Source: Capnocytophaga catalasegens
Lineage (GTDB): Bacteria; Bacteroidota; Bacteroidia; Flavobacteriales; Flavobacteriaceae
Assembly (NCBI RefSeq): GCF_026005215.1
Contig: NZ_BPMA01000016.1
Location: forward strand, 38,130-102,129
Direction of reading: 5' to 3'
DNA length: 64,000 bases
The notes under the pieces: model-generated
Databases searched by the model: none
What the model was told of the DNA's origin: nothing
What the model saw: the letters and a program-made list of their open reading frames with translations, nothing else
In this document: in pieces, positions 35,086 through 45,326 of the stretch
How the letters are laid out: the number at the start of each line of letters is the position of its first letter
Numbering within the stretch: the first letter of the stretch is position 1
Made by a program: the position numbers and the translations under genes

Positions 35086-35775
35086 ATGGCAAAATTGACA
35101 AAAAAATATAAAGAAGCCTTATCAAAAGTAGATTCTAATAAGTTATATAACTTGTCAGAGGCTTCTAAATTAGTAAAAGAAATTACCTTTACCAAGTTTG
35201 ATGCTTCAGTAGATATTGCAGTGCGTTTAGGAGTTGATCCTCGTAAAGCAAATCAAATGGTAAGAGGAGTCGTTACACTTCCTCACGGAACAGGGAAAGA
35301 TGTAAGGGTGTTAGCATTGGTATCTCCTGATAAAGAAGCTGAAGCAAAGGCAGCAGGAGCAGACTATGTAGGGTTAGATGAATATCTACAAAAAATCAAA
35401 GATGGTTGGACAGATATTGATGTAATTATTACAATGCCAAGTGTTATGGGGAAATTAGGTCCATTAGGACGTGTATTAGGTCCTCGAGGACTTATGCCAA
35501 ATCCTAAAACAGGAACGGTTACTATGGAAATAGGTAAAGCTGTTCAAGAAGTAAAATCAGGGAAAATAGATTTCCGTGTAGATAAAACAGGTATTGTACA
35601 TACCTCTATCGGAAAGGTATCTTTTTCATCTGAAAAATTGGTTGATAATGCCAATGAATTAATACAAACATTGATTAAATTGAAACCTACTGCGGCTAAG
35701 GGAACATATATTAAATCGATTTATTTGTCAAGTACAATGAGTCCAAGTGTTTCAGTAGATCCCAAAGCAGTGTAA
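35086..35775 (+). CDS. rplA: 50S ribosomal protein L1
   Basis: L1 forms the mobile stalk by the ribosomal E site, and in many bacteria it also represses translation of its own operon. The 229-residue protein contains the signature [10 protein letters not shown] within [14 protein letters not shown] and [18 protein letters not shown]. Spacing to rplK is 14 bases and to rplJ 22 bases. Its C-terminus [12 protein letters not shown] is standard. Confidence 0.98.
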   Translation: MAKLTKKYKEALSKVDSNKLYNLSEASKLVKEITFTKFDASVDIAVRLGVDPRKANQMVRGVVTLPHGTGKDVRVLALVSPDKEAEAKAAGADYVGLDEYLQKIKDGWTDIDVIITMPSVMGKLGPLGRVLGPRGLMPNPKTGTVTMEIGKAVQEVKSGKIDFRVDKTGIVHTSIGKVSFSSEKLVDNANELIQTLIKLKPTAAKGTYIKSIYLSSTMSPSVSVDPKAV

Positions 35776-35797
35776 TGGGTAGTTAAAAAGAATAATT

Positions 35798-36313
35798 ATG
35801 ACTAGAGAAGACAAATCATTAGTAATAGAAAATTTAACTGCACAGTTAGCTGAAAATAATATTATTTATCTTGCGGATTTAACTGGATTAGATGCAGTAG
35901 CAACAACAGAGTTGCGTAAAGCTTGTTTTAAGGCGAATATTAAATTGGCAGTAGTGAAAAATACACTTCTGGCAAAGGCAATGGAAGCTTCTGATAAAAA
36001 CTTTGGTGAATTGCCAAGTGTATTAAAAGGAAATACTTCTTTAATGTATGCCGAAGTAGGAAATGTACCTGCTAAATTGATAAAAGCTTTTAGAAAGAAA
36101 TCAGAAAAACCTATTTTGAAAGGAGCTTATATAGAAGAGGCTGTATTTATTGGTGATAATCAGTTAGATATGCTTTCTTCACTTAAATCAAAAGAGGAGC
36201 TTATTGGAGAAATTATTGGATTGTTACAATCACCTGCTAAAAATGTGGTTTCGGCTCTTAAATCGGGAGGAGGAAAACTGGCAGGAATTATCAAGACTTT
36301 ATCAGAAAAATAA
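35798..36313 (+). CDS. rplJ: 50S ribosomal protein L10
   Basis: L10 anchors the L7/L12 dimers to the ribosome. The 171-residue protein shows YLADLTGLDAVATTELRKAC, VVKNTLLAKAME and a C-terminal helix for L12 binding (VVSALKSGGGKLAGIIKTLSEK, in part SGGGKLAGIIKTL). rplL follows after 50 bases. I saw no clear L10 leader structure upstream. Confidence 0.97.
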   Translation: MTREDKSLVIENLTAQLAENNIIYLADLTGLDAVATTELRKACFKANIKLAVVKNTLLAKAMEASDKNFGELPSVLKGNTSLMYAEVGNVPAKLIKAFRKKSEKPILKGAYIEEAVFIGDNQLDMLSSLKSKEELIGEIIGLLQSPAKNVVSALKSGGGKLAGIIKTLSEK

Positions 36314-36363
36314 AAATTTAGAACGCACATTAATTAATTTATAAACATTTAAAAACGATAGAA

Positions 36364-36744
36364 ATGGCAGATTTAAAAAATTTCGCAGAACAATTAGTAA
36401 ATTTATCAGTAAAAGAAGTAAATGAGCTTGCTCAAATCCTTAAAGATGAATACGGAATAGAGCCAGCAGCGGCAGCAGTAGCAGTAGCAGCAGGACCTGC
36501 AGCAGCAGGAGCTGGTGAAGCAGCAGCAGAAAAAACAGAATTTGATGTTGTATTGAAAAGTGCAGGAGCAAATAAATTAGCTGTTGTTAAACTGGTAAAA
36601 GAATTGACAGGACAAGGTCTTAAAGAAGCAAAAGAATTGGTAGATGGAGCTCCTTCTACATTGAAAGAAGGTGTTTCTAAAGATGAAGCAGAAAGCCTTA
36701 AAAAATCATTAGAAGAGGCAGGAGCTGAAGTTGAACTTAAATAA
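36364..36744 (+). CDS. rplL: 50S ribosomal protein L7/L12
   Basis: L7/L12 is the multicopy stalk protein that recruits translation factors. The 126-residue product has an N-terminal dimer domain ([20 protein letters not shown]), an Ala/Gly hinge ([17 protein letters not shown]), and the C-terminal domain with [20 protein letters not shown] and [13 protein letters not shown]. It closes the ribosomal gene series; a hairpin follows 22 bases later. Confidence 0.98.
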   Translation: MADLKNFAEQLVNLSVKEVNELAQILKDEYGIEPAAAAVAVAAGPAAAGAGEAAAEKTEFDVVLKSAGANKLAVVKLVKELTGQGLKEAKELVDGAPSTLKEGVSKDEAESLKKSLEEAGAEVELK

Positions 36745-36766
36745 GAACGACAAGCTCTGACAATAA

Positions 36767-36803
36767 GGTTTAGGTCTTTCCCATGTGGGGTTAGACCTAA
36801 ACC
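36767..36803 (+). terminator. Hairpin after rplL (weak terminator or processing site)
   Basis: GGTTTAGGTCT (36767-36777) pairs with AGACCTAAACC (36793-36803), with an inner CCC/GGG pairing. Only ATTTTG follows, so termination may be partial, lowering rpoB output relative to rplL, or the stem may be cut by RNase III. Confidence 0.6.
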
Positions 36804-37468
36804 ATTTTGCGTATAATATTGAAAATATTTTAATATTTTTGATAATGAAGAAATATTGAAAAAGAAAATATCTGATTATCAGGTGTTTATTTTTGAGCTT
36901 TTCCATCATTTAAGATATTATGTATAAGAAAAATATTCAAAATTAGATAAGTTTCCATAAATACAATTGAGAGAAATGAGTAACTATTGTGGTTAATTAA
37001 GATGATCTTTTTAGAAACTTATTTCTAACAGAAAGACGTTAAATAAATTTTTAAAATGTAAATAACATTTTGGTTATTTATATAAATTAACAAAGTAATT
37101 ACAGAGAAAATACACAACAAAACTTTCGGTTGTAGAGTAAGTTCTTCTTCATAAGAAATGATTGGAGAAAGAATTTGAAAATCAATCGTTTTAAAAAATA
37201 TCACAAAAAAACGTCTTAATGCTATTTAAAAAAATTTGGTAGAAAGTTTGGCAACAAAGGTGAAAGTTTCAATAACAACTATATGAGTATAGTGTGAATG
37301 TATGACCAAGAAATTATAAAAAGAAATCAGTCCAAGGTAATAATTATTTTGGGAAAGAAAATGAACTAAAAATTATTTTTAGCAAAAGTAAAACAGAATA
37401 AGATACAAACGAAAATAAAAGTGAAACGCATCGGAGCGAATCACAATCACTAATAAAAATAGAAGTAA
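36804..37468. other. Long gene-free region before rpoB
   Basis: About 665 bases between the rplL hairpin and rpoB contain no credible reading frame. The stretch is rich in A and in short direct repeats. I found no consensus promoter with correct spacing. It probably acts as an rpoB leader or holds an unrecognised promoter. Confidence 0.5.
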
Positions 37469-40400
37469 ATGTTTACGAATCAAACTGCAAGAATCAATTT
37501 TGCTTCAACTAAGCATGTCCCTGATTATCCAGATTTTTTGGATATTCAGATTAAATCTTTCCAAGATTTTTTCCAGTTAGATACCAAATCTGACGAACGA
37601 AGCAATGAAGGTCTATATAGTACCTTTATGGAAAACTTTCCAATTACGGATACTCGGAATCAATTCGTATTGGAGTTTTTGGACTATTTTATTGACCCTC
37701 CTCGTTATACGATTGAGGAATGTATTGAGCGCGGACTAACATACAGCGTACCACTGAAAGCTCGGTTGAAATTGTATTGTACAGATATGGAACACGAAGA
37801 CTTTGAAACTATTGTTCAAGATGTATATCTTGGTACAATTCCATATATGACTTCAAGTGGAACATTCGTTATCAATGGTGCGGAGCGAGTTATTGTATCG
37901 CAGTTACATCGTTCGCCAGGTGTGTTTTTTGGTCAATCATTTCACGCTAATGGAACAAAACTGTATTCTGCTAGAATAATTCCGTTTAAAGGTTCGTGGA
38001 TTGAATTTGCAACAGATATTAACAATGTGATGTATGCGTACATCGACCGAAAAAAGAAACTTCCTGTTACTACGCTTTTCCGTGCTATTGGTTTTGAACG
38101 TGATAAAGATATTTTAGAAATTTTTGATTTGGCAGAAGAAATAAAAGTTTCTAAAACAGGACTTAAAAAATACTTAGGTCGTCGCTTAGCTGCCCGTGTG
38201 TTGAATACTTGGCACGAAGATTTTGTTGATGAAGATACAGGTGAAGTGGTGTCTATTGAGCGAAACGAAATTATTTTGGATCGTGATACAGTTTTAGAAA
38301 AAGAACATATTGATGAAATTGTTGATGCCAATGTGAAAACTATTCTTTTACATAAAGAAGAAGGACAAACCATCGATTACACAATTATTCATAATACATT
38401 ACAAAAAGATCCTACCAATTCTGAGAAAGAGGCGGTGGAACACATTTACCGACAATTGCGTAACGCCGAACCACCTGATGAGGAGACTGCGCGTGGCATT
38501 ATTGATAAATTATTTTTCTCTGACCAGCGCTATAATTTAGGAGATGTAGGGCGTTATCGAATGAACAAAAAATTAGGTCTTGATATTCCGATGGAAAAAC
38601 AAGTTTTGACCAAAGAGGATATCATCACGATTGTAAAATATTTGATAGAACTTATTAACTCCAAGGCTGAGGTTGATGATATTGACCACTTGTCGAATCG
38701 TCGTATTAGAACCGTAGGCGAGCAGCTTTCGGCTCAGTTTGGAGTAGGTCTTTCACGTATGGCTCGTACTATTCGTGAGCGAATGAATGTTCGTGATAAT
38801 GAGGTGTTTACTCCTATTGACCTTATCAATGCCAAAACACTTTCGTCAGTAATCAATTCTTTCTTCGGAACCAATCAGCTATCTCAGTTTATGGACCAAA
38901 CGAACCCATTGGCAGAGATTACTCACAAACGAAGACTCTCAGCACTTGGTCCAGGAGGTCTTTCACGTGAGCGTGCAGGCTTTGAGGTGCGAGATGTTCA
39001 TTATACACACTATGGACGTTTGTGTCCGATTGAAACTCCCGAAGGTCCGAATATCGGACTTATCTCTTCGCTTTCGGTGTATGCCAAAGTAAATCGAATG
39101 GGCTTTATAGAAACACCTTACCGAAAAGTACAAAACGGAAAAGTACAGTTAGACAAAATTGTGTATATGACTGCCGAAGATGAAGAAGGATTGAAAATAC
39201 CACAGGCAAATATTGAACTTGATGACAAAGGAAATATATTGACCGAGCGATTGGTTGTTAAAGAAGATGGCGACTTCCCTGTAATTGACCGAAACGAAGT
39301 CGATTACATTGATGTAGCTCCGAACCAAATTGCTTCGATTTCCGCTTCACTGATTCCATTCTTGGAACATGATGATGCGAACCGCGCTTTGATGGGTTCA
39401 AACATGATGCGCCAAGCTGTACCTTTGCTTCGACCAGAAGCACCTATCGTAGGGACAGGCTTAGAGCAACGTATAGCGACCGATGCTCGTGTGCTTATGA
39501 ATGCCGAAAGAGAAGGAACGGTTCAGTATGTTGATGCCGATAAAATCATTATTGAGTACGATAGAACTGATGAAGAAAAATTGGTTAGTTTTGAAGAAGA
39601 TTTAACTACATACGATTTGATTAAATTCCGCAAAACCAACCAAGGAACTTGTATTAATCTAAAACCCATTGTTCGCAAAGGCGACCGCGTACAAAAAGGA
39701 CAAGTACTCTGCGAAGGATATGCTACCGAACAGGGAGAATTGGCTCTTGGGCGCAATATGAAAGTAGCATTTATGCCGTGGAAAGGATATAATTTTGAAG
39801 ATGCGATAGTAATTTCAGAACGTGTAGTACGTGAAGATATTTTCACTTCGATACATATTGATGAATATTCGCTTGATGTTCGTGATACGAAACTTGGTGT
39901 AGAAGAACTTACCAACGATATTCCTAATGTATCGGAAGAAGCTACCAAAGATTTGGACGAAAACGGAATGATTCGTATTGGAGCAGAAATAAAACCAGGC
40001 GATATTCTCATCGGTAAAGTAACTCCCAAAGGAGAGTCTGACCCAACACCCGAAGAAAAACTACTTCGTGCTATCTTTGGAGATAAAGCCGGCGATGTGA
40101 AAGATGCTTCTTTGAAAGCCTCTCCTTCGCTATATGGAGTGGTAATTGATAAAAAATTATTTTCAAGAGCGGTAAAAGACAAGCGTAAAAAAGGTAAAGA
40201 AAAAGACGAAATGGCTGTACTGGAAGCCTCTTTTACAGCTAAATTTGAAGCACTTAAAGACCGATTGATAGAAAAATTATTCACTTTGGTCAATGGAAAA
40301 ACCTCGCAAGGAGTCTTTAATGATTTGGGTGAAGAAGTTCTTCCTAAGGGCAAAAAATATACACAAAAAATGCTCTATGGTATCGAAGATTACACACATT

Positions 40401-41275
40401 TGGTAAGTGGAGGTTGGACAACTGATGACCATACGAATGAATTGATTGATGATTTGGTACATAACTACAAAATCAGACTCAATGACTTACAAGGAGCATT
40501 GCGCCGCGACAAATTTACCCTTTCGGTGGGAGACGAATTGCCTGCTGGGGTTATGAAATTAGCAAAAATTTATATTGCCAAAAAACGAAAACTCAAAGTA
40601 GGAGACAAAATGGCAGGTCGTCACGGAAACAAAGGTATCGTAGCACGTATTGTTCGTGATGAAGATATGCCTTTCTTGGAAGACGGAACCCCTGTGGATA
40701 TTGTACTAAATCCGCTTGGAGTGCCTTCGCGTATGAACATAGGGCAGATATATGAAACCGTACTGGGTTGGGCAGGACAGAAACTAAACTTGAAGTTTGC
40801 TACTCCTATTTTCGATGGTGCTTCCGTAGAAGAAATTACTGAATATACCGACAAGGCAGGCGTACCACGTTTTGGTCACACTTACCTTTACGATGGAGGA
40901 ACTGGTGAGCGATTTGACCAACCGGCAACTGTGGGAGTAATTTATATGATTAAACTCGGGCATATGATTGATGATAAGATGCACGCTCGTTCCATTGGTC
41001 CATACTCACTCATCACGCAACAGCCACTCGGTGGTAAAGCACAGTTCGGAGGACAGCGTTTCGGAGAGATGGAGGTTTGGGCTTTGGAAGCGTATGGAGC
41101 ATCAAGTACTTTGCGCGAAATCTTGACCGTGAAGTCAGACGATGTAATAGGTCGTGCCAAAACATACGAGGCTATCGTTCATGGCGATACGATGCCTGAG
41201 CCAGGTATTCCAGAGTCGTTCAATGTATTGTTGCATGAACTTAAAGGATTGGGCTTAGATGTTCGCTTGGAATAA
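37469..41275 (+). CDS. rpoB: DNA-directed RNA polymerase subunit beta
   Basis: The 1268-residue beta subunit is intact. The rifampicin region reads [29 protein letters not shown] with the wild-type Asp, His and Ser positions (shown here in part), followed by [20 protein letters not shown] and [10 protein letters not shown]. The active-site lysine region [16 protein letters not shown] and the C-terminal [16 protein letters not shown] are present. In most bacteria rpoC follows directly; here about 5 kb of other genes intervene. It is preceded by an unusually long 724-base spacer. Confidence 0.98.
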   Translation: MFTNQTARINFASTKHVPDYPDFLDIQIKSFQDFFQLDTKSDERSNEGLYSTFMENFPITDTRNQFVLEFLDYFIDPPRYTIEECIERGLTYSVPLKARLKLYCTDMEHEDFETIVQDVYLGTIPYMTSSGTFVINGAERVIVSQLHRSPGVFFGQSFHANGTKLYSARIIPFKGSWIEFATDINNVMYAYIDRKKKLPVTTLFRAIGFERDKDILEIFDLAEEIKVSKTGLKKYLGRRLAARVLNTWHEDFVDEDTGEVVSIERNEIILDRDTVLEKEHIDEIVDANVKTILLHKEEGQTIDYTIIHNTLQKDPTNSEKEAVEHIYRQLRNAEPPDEETARGIIDKLFFSDQRYNLGDVGRYRMNKKLGLDIPMEKQVLTKEDIITIVKYLIELINSKAEVDDIDHLSNRRIRTVGEQLSAQFGVGLSRMARTIRERMNVRDNEVFTPIDLINAKTLSSVINSFFGTNQLSQFMDQTNPLAEITHKRRLSALGPGGLSRERAGFEVRDVHYTHYGRLCPIETPEGPNIGLISSLSVYAKVNRMGFIETPYRKVQNGKVQLDKIVYMTAEDEEGLKIPQANIELDDKGNILTERLVVKEDGDFPVIDRNEVDYIDVAPNQIASISASLIPFLEHDDANRALMGSNMMRQAVPLLRPEAPIVGTGLEQRIATDARVLMNAEREGTVQYVDADKIIIEYDRTDEEKLVSFEEDLTTYDLIKFRKTNQGTCINLKPIVRKGDRVQKGQVLCEGYATEQGELALGRNMKVAFMPWKGYNFEDAIVISERVVREDIFTSIHIDEYSLDVRDTKLGVEELTNDIPNVSEEATKDLDENGMIRIGAEIKPGDILIGKVTPKGESDPTPEEKLLRAIFGDKAGDVKDASLKASPSLYGVVIDKKLFSRAVKDKRKKGKEKDEMAVLEASFTAKFEALKDRLIEKLFTLVNGKTSQGVFNDLGEEVLPKGKKYTQKMLYGIEDYTHLVSGGWTTDDHTNELIDDLVHNYKIRLNDLQGALRRDKFTLSVGDELPAGVMKLAKIYIAKKRKLKVGDKMAGRHGNKGIVARIVRDEDMPFLEDGTPVDIVLNPLGVPSRMNIGQIYETVLGWAGQKLNLKFATPIFDGASVEEITEYTDKAGVPRFGHTYLYDGGTGERFDQPATVGVIYMIKLGHMIDDKMHARSIGPYSLITQQPLGGKAQFGGQRFGEMEVWALEAYGASSTLREILTVKSDDVIGRAKTYEAIVHGDTMPEPGIPESFNVLLHELKGLGLDVRLE

Positions 41276-41297
41276 ATATTTTTTTGACAATATAAAA

Positions 41298-41346
41298 CTT
41301 TACCAAAAATCGGCAACAAAAAAAATCAGTTCGATTTTTGGTAAAG
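41298..41346 (+). terminator. Long hairpin after rpoB
   Basis: CTTTACCAAAAATCG (41298-41312) and CGATTTTTGGTAAAG (41332-41346) form a 15-bp perfect stem with a 19-base A-rich loop. No T run follows, so it may stabilise the rpoB 3' end instead of terminating. Confidence 0.55.
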
Positions 41347-41406
41347 GTTGCATAATCACATTATAGAAAAGATACTATTTTGAAGAAGAAAAAATCTTTA
41401 TAATGA

Positions 41407-41742
41407 ATGGCAAAAAGAATGTATGTTGTGGCAATTGTGGCAATTATTTTATTAGGAATTATTCATTCATTGCTGACTTTTAAGAATGATTTTTCAGGAA
41501 AAATCGAACCTTATTGGTTTTTTAGTGCAGGAATGGCACTTCTTTTTGCAGGGATAATAAACTATATGAATTATCGGGTACAAACAACTTTTACGTTTTA
41601 CAATACATTGATTACGAATCTATTTGTAGTGATTTTTTCTGCAAGTCTTGCTATAGAAATGAGAAAACCAACGGCTATATTAGTCCTTGTTTTTTCTGTT
41701 TTGTTGCTTATAGGAATGATGTTCAGTAAGAAAACAATGTAA
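41407..41742 (+). CDS. Small four-helix membrane protein of unknown function
   Basis: The 111-residue protein consists almost only of four hydrophobic segments (VVAIVAIILLGIIHSLL; WFFSAGMALLFAGIINYM; LITNLFVVIFSASLAI; AILVLVFSVLLLIGMMF) joined by short polar loops with a Lys-rich end. It is the first gene of the region that splits rpoB from rpoC. I do not recognise the family. Similar small inner-membrane proteins are common in Flavobacteriaceae. The ATG at 41407 follows AATGA; a start at 41403 would be out of frame. Confidence 0.65.
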   Translation: MAKRMYVVAIVAIILLGIIHSLLTFKNDFSGKIEPYWFFSAGMALLFAGIINYMNYRVQTTFTFYNTLITNLFVVIFSASLAIEMRKPTAILVLVFSVLLLIGMMFSKKTM

Positions 41743-41885
41743 TTGAAAATTTCTGATGAAATTCCTAAATTTTGCCAAAGGTAATTGTGTTGTATAAAAT
41801 ATGAAATATGAAATATTTTAGATTAAAAACTATTTTTAGAATTGTACAATAATCTACCTAATTAAAGGTAAGTATAAAATATTCT

Positions 41886-42737
41886 ATGGGTGTTAATATA
41901 GAGAAAAAAGAAGGAGATGATTTTTACACTGTGACTGTTCCGAAAGGAACGAGAAAATTAATAGCGACTGTTACAGTAAAAAGTACAGGACAGAAAATGT
42001 CTGCGGAGTTATTGTTGGTTGATAAAGATGAATGTATTTCCAATGATATTTATATAAGTGAAGTAACAGGAGGAATTTATCATAAATTTGGTAATGGAGA
42101 AGGAAATGTACGTGCTATTGATAGTGTAGATTGGGAAATAGCTAATGATAAAGAAGATTTGTGCGAAAAAATAAAATATTTAGAACAGAAAAGCTATATT
42201 GTAACTGTAGATAACTTGAAAATACAAGAAGATTTACAAGAAATACATAGTAGAACGACAGACGCAGAAGAACAACTTTTCATAGTATTAGATAGAAATT
42301 CTCAAAAAATAACGAGTATTATTGGTTCCCGAGGAAAAAAAGGGAAAATACCTTTCTCTACAAGTCCTGTTCATTCTAATCGAGGTATTACGATTGAACA
42401 TAATGGAATTTTATATGCTTTTTTTGGTCAAGTACACACCCATGACCTTATATCGAAAGAAGAAAGGGAAAAAGGAAGAGAAAATGCTTTTGGAACATCA
42501 AAAGACGATGAAATTGTAGCAAAAACGACAAAATGTCCTATTTATGCATTAGATAGTTGGAATTTTTTCTCAAAAAGTGCCAGAGTTACTATAAACAGAG
42601 TCATTCCTCAGGGGATTCATACAAAAAAAATAGGTAAAACTTATGGTAAAAAAGATAAAAAAACAGGAGAAATAGATTTGGGAGGGACAGTAGATATAGG
42701 TTTGGAATGTCTAAATTATAGAATAGAAAGACTATGA
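41886..42737 (+). CDS. JAB/DUF4329-like putative metalloprotease-domain protein
   Basis: The 283-residue protein has no signal peptide. Its C-terminal half shows a JAMM-type metal site: His184 and His186 in QVHTHDL, then Ser205 and Asp208 in GTSKDDEIV, followed by PIYALDS, the strand usual after this site. The His-to-Ser spacing is wider than in canonical JAMM proteases but resembles DUF4329-type domains found at the ends of polymorphic toxins. The N-terminal part (VPKGTRKLIATVTVKSTGQK) is unrecognised. The next gene overlaps its stop (ATGA), so the two are translated together. The toxin idea is inference. Confidence 0.55.
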   Translation: MGVNIEKKEGDDFYTVTVPKGTRKLIATVTVKSTGQKMSAELLLVDKDECISNDIYISEVTGGIYHKFGNGEGNVRAIDSVDWEIANDKEDLCEKIKYLEQKSYIVTVDNLKIQEDLQEIHSRTTDAEEQLFIVLDRNSQKITSIIGSRGKKGKIPFSTSPVHSNRGITIEHNGILYAFFGQVHTHDLISKEEREKGRENAFGTSKDDEIVAKTTKCPIYALDSWNFFSKSARVTINRVIPQGIHTKKIGKTYGKKDKKTGEIDLGGTVDIGLECLNYRIERL

Positions 42738-43252
42738 TGCGCGTAATGTTATTTTTTTTTATAGGTTTGTTGTCTGTTAAAGCACAAACAGAAGAAATAA
42801 ATAAGCAAGAATATGTTTATTATTTTCCCGAAAAAATACGAGAAGGATTGGCGAAGGAGATTTATAAATGGAAAAATACAGAAGTCTTTTTAGTAATAAG
42901 GGAAATAAGTATAGATGAAAGTATAAGTTTTAGTCTTGTACCATTTTATAAATCGGAGATTGACACCATTTGTTATGGTTTTTTGAAAATAAAAGATAGT
43001 GGAAGGATAACTTATATAGATGGAAAAAAATATTATGTAGTTTATGGGTTAGATCAAAAGTATGGTACGTTGTATGCTCCTTTTATGTCTTTAACAGAAA
43101 GGAAGAAAAAAGTTTGTGAAAAACAAATGCTAAGAAAAGGGCAAGAGGAAAAAATGGCTCAAGAATTGTATCCAACAAACTTTATTCAAATATACGAGCA
43201 CGCAAAATATATAAGTTTTGATGCAGAAGGAAATATAATAGAAAATAAATAA
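42734..43252 (+). CDS. Secreted protein of unknown function, coupled to the JAB-like gene
   Basis: The 172-residue product has a signal peptide (MRVMLFFFIGLLSVKAQ) and a mixed polar mature part with KYYVVYGLDQKYGTLYAPF and a Lys/Glu-rich segment. I recognise no family. Its ATG overlaps the stop of the JAB-like gene by four bases, which suggests stoichiometric expression, for example as partner or immunity protein. That is a guess from layout. A 41-bp repeat array begins 66 bases after it. Confidence 0.6.
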   Translation: MMRVMLFFFIGLLSVKAQTEEINKQEYVYYFPEKIREGLAKEIYKWKNTEVFLVIREISIDESISFSLVPFYKSEIDTICYGFLKIKDSGRITYIDGKKYYVVYGLDQKYGTLYAPFMSLTERKKKVCEKQMLRKGQEEKMAQELYPTNFIQIYEHAKYISFDAEGNIIENK

Positions 43253-43263
43253 AAACACCATAT

Positions 43264-43318
43264 AAACAACATTTTTGTATTTGCATTTTGGAGACGGAAT
43301 AGTAAAAGTAGCAGAAAG
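43264..43318 (+). pseudogene. Fragment copy of the gene at 45920-46204
   Basis: ACAACATTTTTGTATTTGCA and the following GGAGACGGAATAGTAAAAG match, with few changes, the segment at about 46036-46090 that codes TTFLYLHFGDGIAKVAEE. The similarity stops where the 41-bp array starts. Just before it, ACCATATAAACAA (from 43258) repeats the short leader found directly before rpoC (46242), hinting at a recombination joint. Confidence 0.7.
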
Positions 43319-43523
43319 AGGTTTAGCTTGTCAGAGCTTGTGAAAGTAAGAACGGAAGGAGGTTTAGCTTGTCAGAGCTTGTGAAAGTAAGAACGGAAAG
43401 AGGTTTAGCTTGTCAGAGCTTGTGAAAGTAAAAACGGAAAGAAGTTTAGCTTGTCAGAGTTTGTGAAAGTAAAAACGGAAAGAGGTTTAGCTTGTCAGAG
43501 CTTGTGAAAGTAAGAACAAAAAG
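43319..43523 (+). repeat. 41-bp tandem repeat, five units
   Basis: The unit starts AGGTTTAGCTTGTCAGAGCT and continues TGTGAAAGTAAGAACGGAAAG. Five contiguous copies (43319, 43360, 43401, 43442, 43483) differ at only a few bases. The period is not a multiple of three and each unit is a new frame, so it is non-coding. AAGCTCTGACAAGCT-type inverted pairs inside the unit could form small hairpins. The remaining 106 bases to the DUF6261 gene show nothing. Confidence 0.92.
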
Positions 43524-43629
43524 TAATTTCAGATGAATTTTTAGAATATTGCCATTTTATTGCTTACATTCCCTTAGAAAAAGATAAGGAGAGATGAAAA
43601 AATAGTAAAATTTTTTAAAAAAATACATT

Positions 43630-44364
43630 ATGGAGACATTAAAATTAGTAAAATTAGACTTAATCAGGCTACACAATGCCGAGTTTGGGCAGTTTTTGAC
43701 ACGAATTTTTGAAGATTTTGCCAAAAACAATTTCAATATGGAAGAAGATGCCGACCTAAAACGCCTCTTTGACCAACTCAAAGCACAAAGTGTTAGCTTT
43801 GACAAGGCATTGGAGCAGGTTAGAGCCAGCGAAGAGTCTAAAAAAATAGCACAGCTTGATAAGGTACGTGATGCTGATTTTCAGACATTCAAAGATAGTG
43901 TCAAATTGCATCGTAATACCAAAACAGAAGCCAAAAAAGACGCTTACAATGCCCTGAAAATCATTTTGGACAATTACAAAGAGGTACAAAACGAATCATA
44001 CGAAGAAGAAACCAAGAAAATCAACACCTTGCTTTCGACCTTAAAAGCAAGTAACAATGCGGCGCACATCGCAATGCTTGGTATTGGTGAGTATGTAACC
44101 GAACTGGAAAAAGCCAACACGGCATTCAACGACTTGTATGCGCATCGTTCGTATCAAATCTCGCAAAAACAAACTTTTGATGTGAAGAAACTCCGCTCAG
44201 AAGCCACGCAAACCTATCGTATAATGACCGAATATGTGCTGGGAACGGCAAAAGTCAAGCAAACCGATTTTTACAAAAAAGCATTGGATTTGTTCAACAA
44301 TAGTCGTAAATCCTTTGCTGATATATTGGCTCGGAGAAGTTCCCCAAAAAGTACCAAAGAGTAG
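43630..44364 (+). CDS. DUF6261-family protein
   Basis: The 244-residue, almost wholly helical cytoplasmic protein begins METLKLVKLDLIRLHNAEFG, a typical start for the DUF6261 family found in Bacteroidota, and contains long amphipathic helices (KRLFDQLKAQSVSFDKALEQ; NTLLSTLKASNNAAHIAML). There is no signal peptide. Function is unknown. Its third codon positions are richer in G and C than the neighbouring hypothetical genes, which could point to separate acquisition. The family call is from memory of the sequence pattern. Confidence 0.7.
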   Translation: METLKLVKLDLIRLHNAEFGQFLTRIFEDFAKNNFNMEEDADLKRLFDQLKAQSVSFDKALEQVRASEESKKIAQLDKVRDADFQTFKDSVKLHRNTKTEAKKDAYNALKIILDNYKEVQNESYEEETKKINTLLSTLKASNNAAHIAMLGIGEYVTELEKANTAFNDLYAHRSYQISQKQTFDVKKLRSEATQTYRIMTEYVLGTAKVKQTDFYKKALDLFNNSRKSFADILARRSSPKSTKE

Positions 44365-44385
44365 TTGAACTCAAAATAAAGCACA

Positions 44386-44866
44386 ATGTCGGTAGTGTAT
44401 AGCCAAATGGCATTGGGGGCAGAGAATGCTCCCACTGATATTCCGCAGGAGAATGGCGCAACGCATATTGCCTTCTTTTTGCGTTGGATTATAGAAAAAG
44501 GATTGTATTCTAAGGAGTTCTTGGAGGATTTTCCTGAAGAAATCAAATCCATAGAAAAGAATGACAAACAGGTGGGATTGTAGAGCGTTCTTTTTCGATG
44601 GAATGGACGGCGTGCTAACCGATGAGGAACTTAATACCAAAGGGAAAGCCTTTGCCAAGGCGTATTATACGAGTGATAAAACTAAGTTTGCCAAGTCCAA
44701 CGGATATTATTTGGACGATTACGATAATTGGGTAGAGGCGAAATACGGAGCGGACTATTTTGGAAACGCCTATTTCTACATAGAGAATACTGAGGAGAAT
44801 TATAAAGAAGTGAAAGACTTTATCGAGAAGCAATACGGAGAATTTTTAGCCTCCAAAGCAAAGTAG
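44386..44866 (+). pseudogene. DUF7832-like protein, split by a one-base frameshift
   Basis: Two overlapping frames make one protein of about 155 residues. The first half reads IPQENGATHIAFFLRWIIEK and EFLEDFPEEIKSIEKND. The second half, in the next frame, reads FFFDGMDGVLTDEELNTKG, KAFAKAYYTS and ENYKEVKDFIEKQYGEFL. The match is to DUF7832-like proteins, which resemble immunity or housekeeping proteins of unknown role. Removing one T at about 44581 (TTGTAGA) joins the halves as GLRAFFFDG. It follows the DUF6261 gene by 21 bases. Confidence 0.65.
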
Positions 44867-44896
44867 TTTTCGGTAAAAAAGGGCATCGGCAGTCAG

Positions 44897-45259
44897 ATGA
44901 ACATAGAGGAATTGAGAGCGTATTGTTTGTCGTTTAAGGGAGTAGAAGAAGGATTTCCGTTTGGGGAAGAAATATTAGTGTTTTCTGTCAAAGGGAAGAT
45001 GTTTTGCTTGGTAAATATTGAGAAATGCGAGTATATCAACCTAAAATGCGACCCTGAACAGGCAATCGAACTACGTGAGCAGTACACCGAAGTTACGGCA
45101 GGCTGGCATATGAATAAAAAACATTGGAACAGCGTGCGCATAGATGGAAACTTACCAACAAAATTACTTAAAGAATGGATAACAGATTCTTATAAATTGG
45201 TAATTGCAGGACTTTCTAAAAAAATTAGAGAAGAATTGGTATCAGAGACAAATAAATAA
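44897..45259 (+). CDS. MmcQ/YjbR-family protein
   Basis: The 120-residue protein has the complete MmcQ/YjbR fold pattern: MNIEELRAYCLSFKGVEEGF, PFGEEILVFSVKGKMFCLV, NLKCDPEQAIELREQY, and the hallmark GWHMNKKHWNSVRIDG with WITDSYKLVIAGL. Family members are small double-wing proteins once suggested to bind DNA, but their role is unsettled. It lies 30 bases after the broken DUF7832-like gene in the same direction. Confidence 0.9.
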   Translation: MNIEELRAYCLSFKGVEEGFPFGEEILVFSVKGKMFCLVNIEKCEYINLKCDPEQAIELREQYTEVTAGWHMNKKHWNSVRIDGNLPTKLLKEWITDSYKLVIAGLSKKIREELVSETNK

Positions 45260-45326
45260 GTTTAATGAAAGGTGTTGAGCATCTCAAAAGTGAAGAAGAA
45301 AAAACAAAAGTAAAATAATAGAGATA

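Noticed and set aside
36767..36803. Strong rho-independent terminator after rplL
   Set aside because: The stem is good, but only four T follow and rpoB needs transcription, so it is listed as weak or a processing site.
43319..43523. CRISPR or a coding repeat in the 41-bp array
   Set aside because: Units are contiguous without spacers, and a 41-base period shifts frame every unit.
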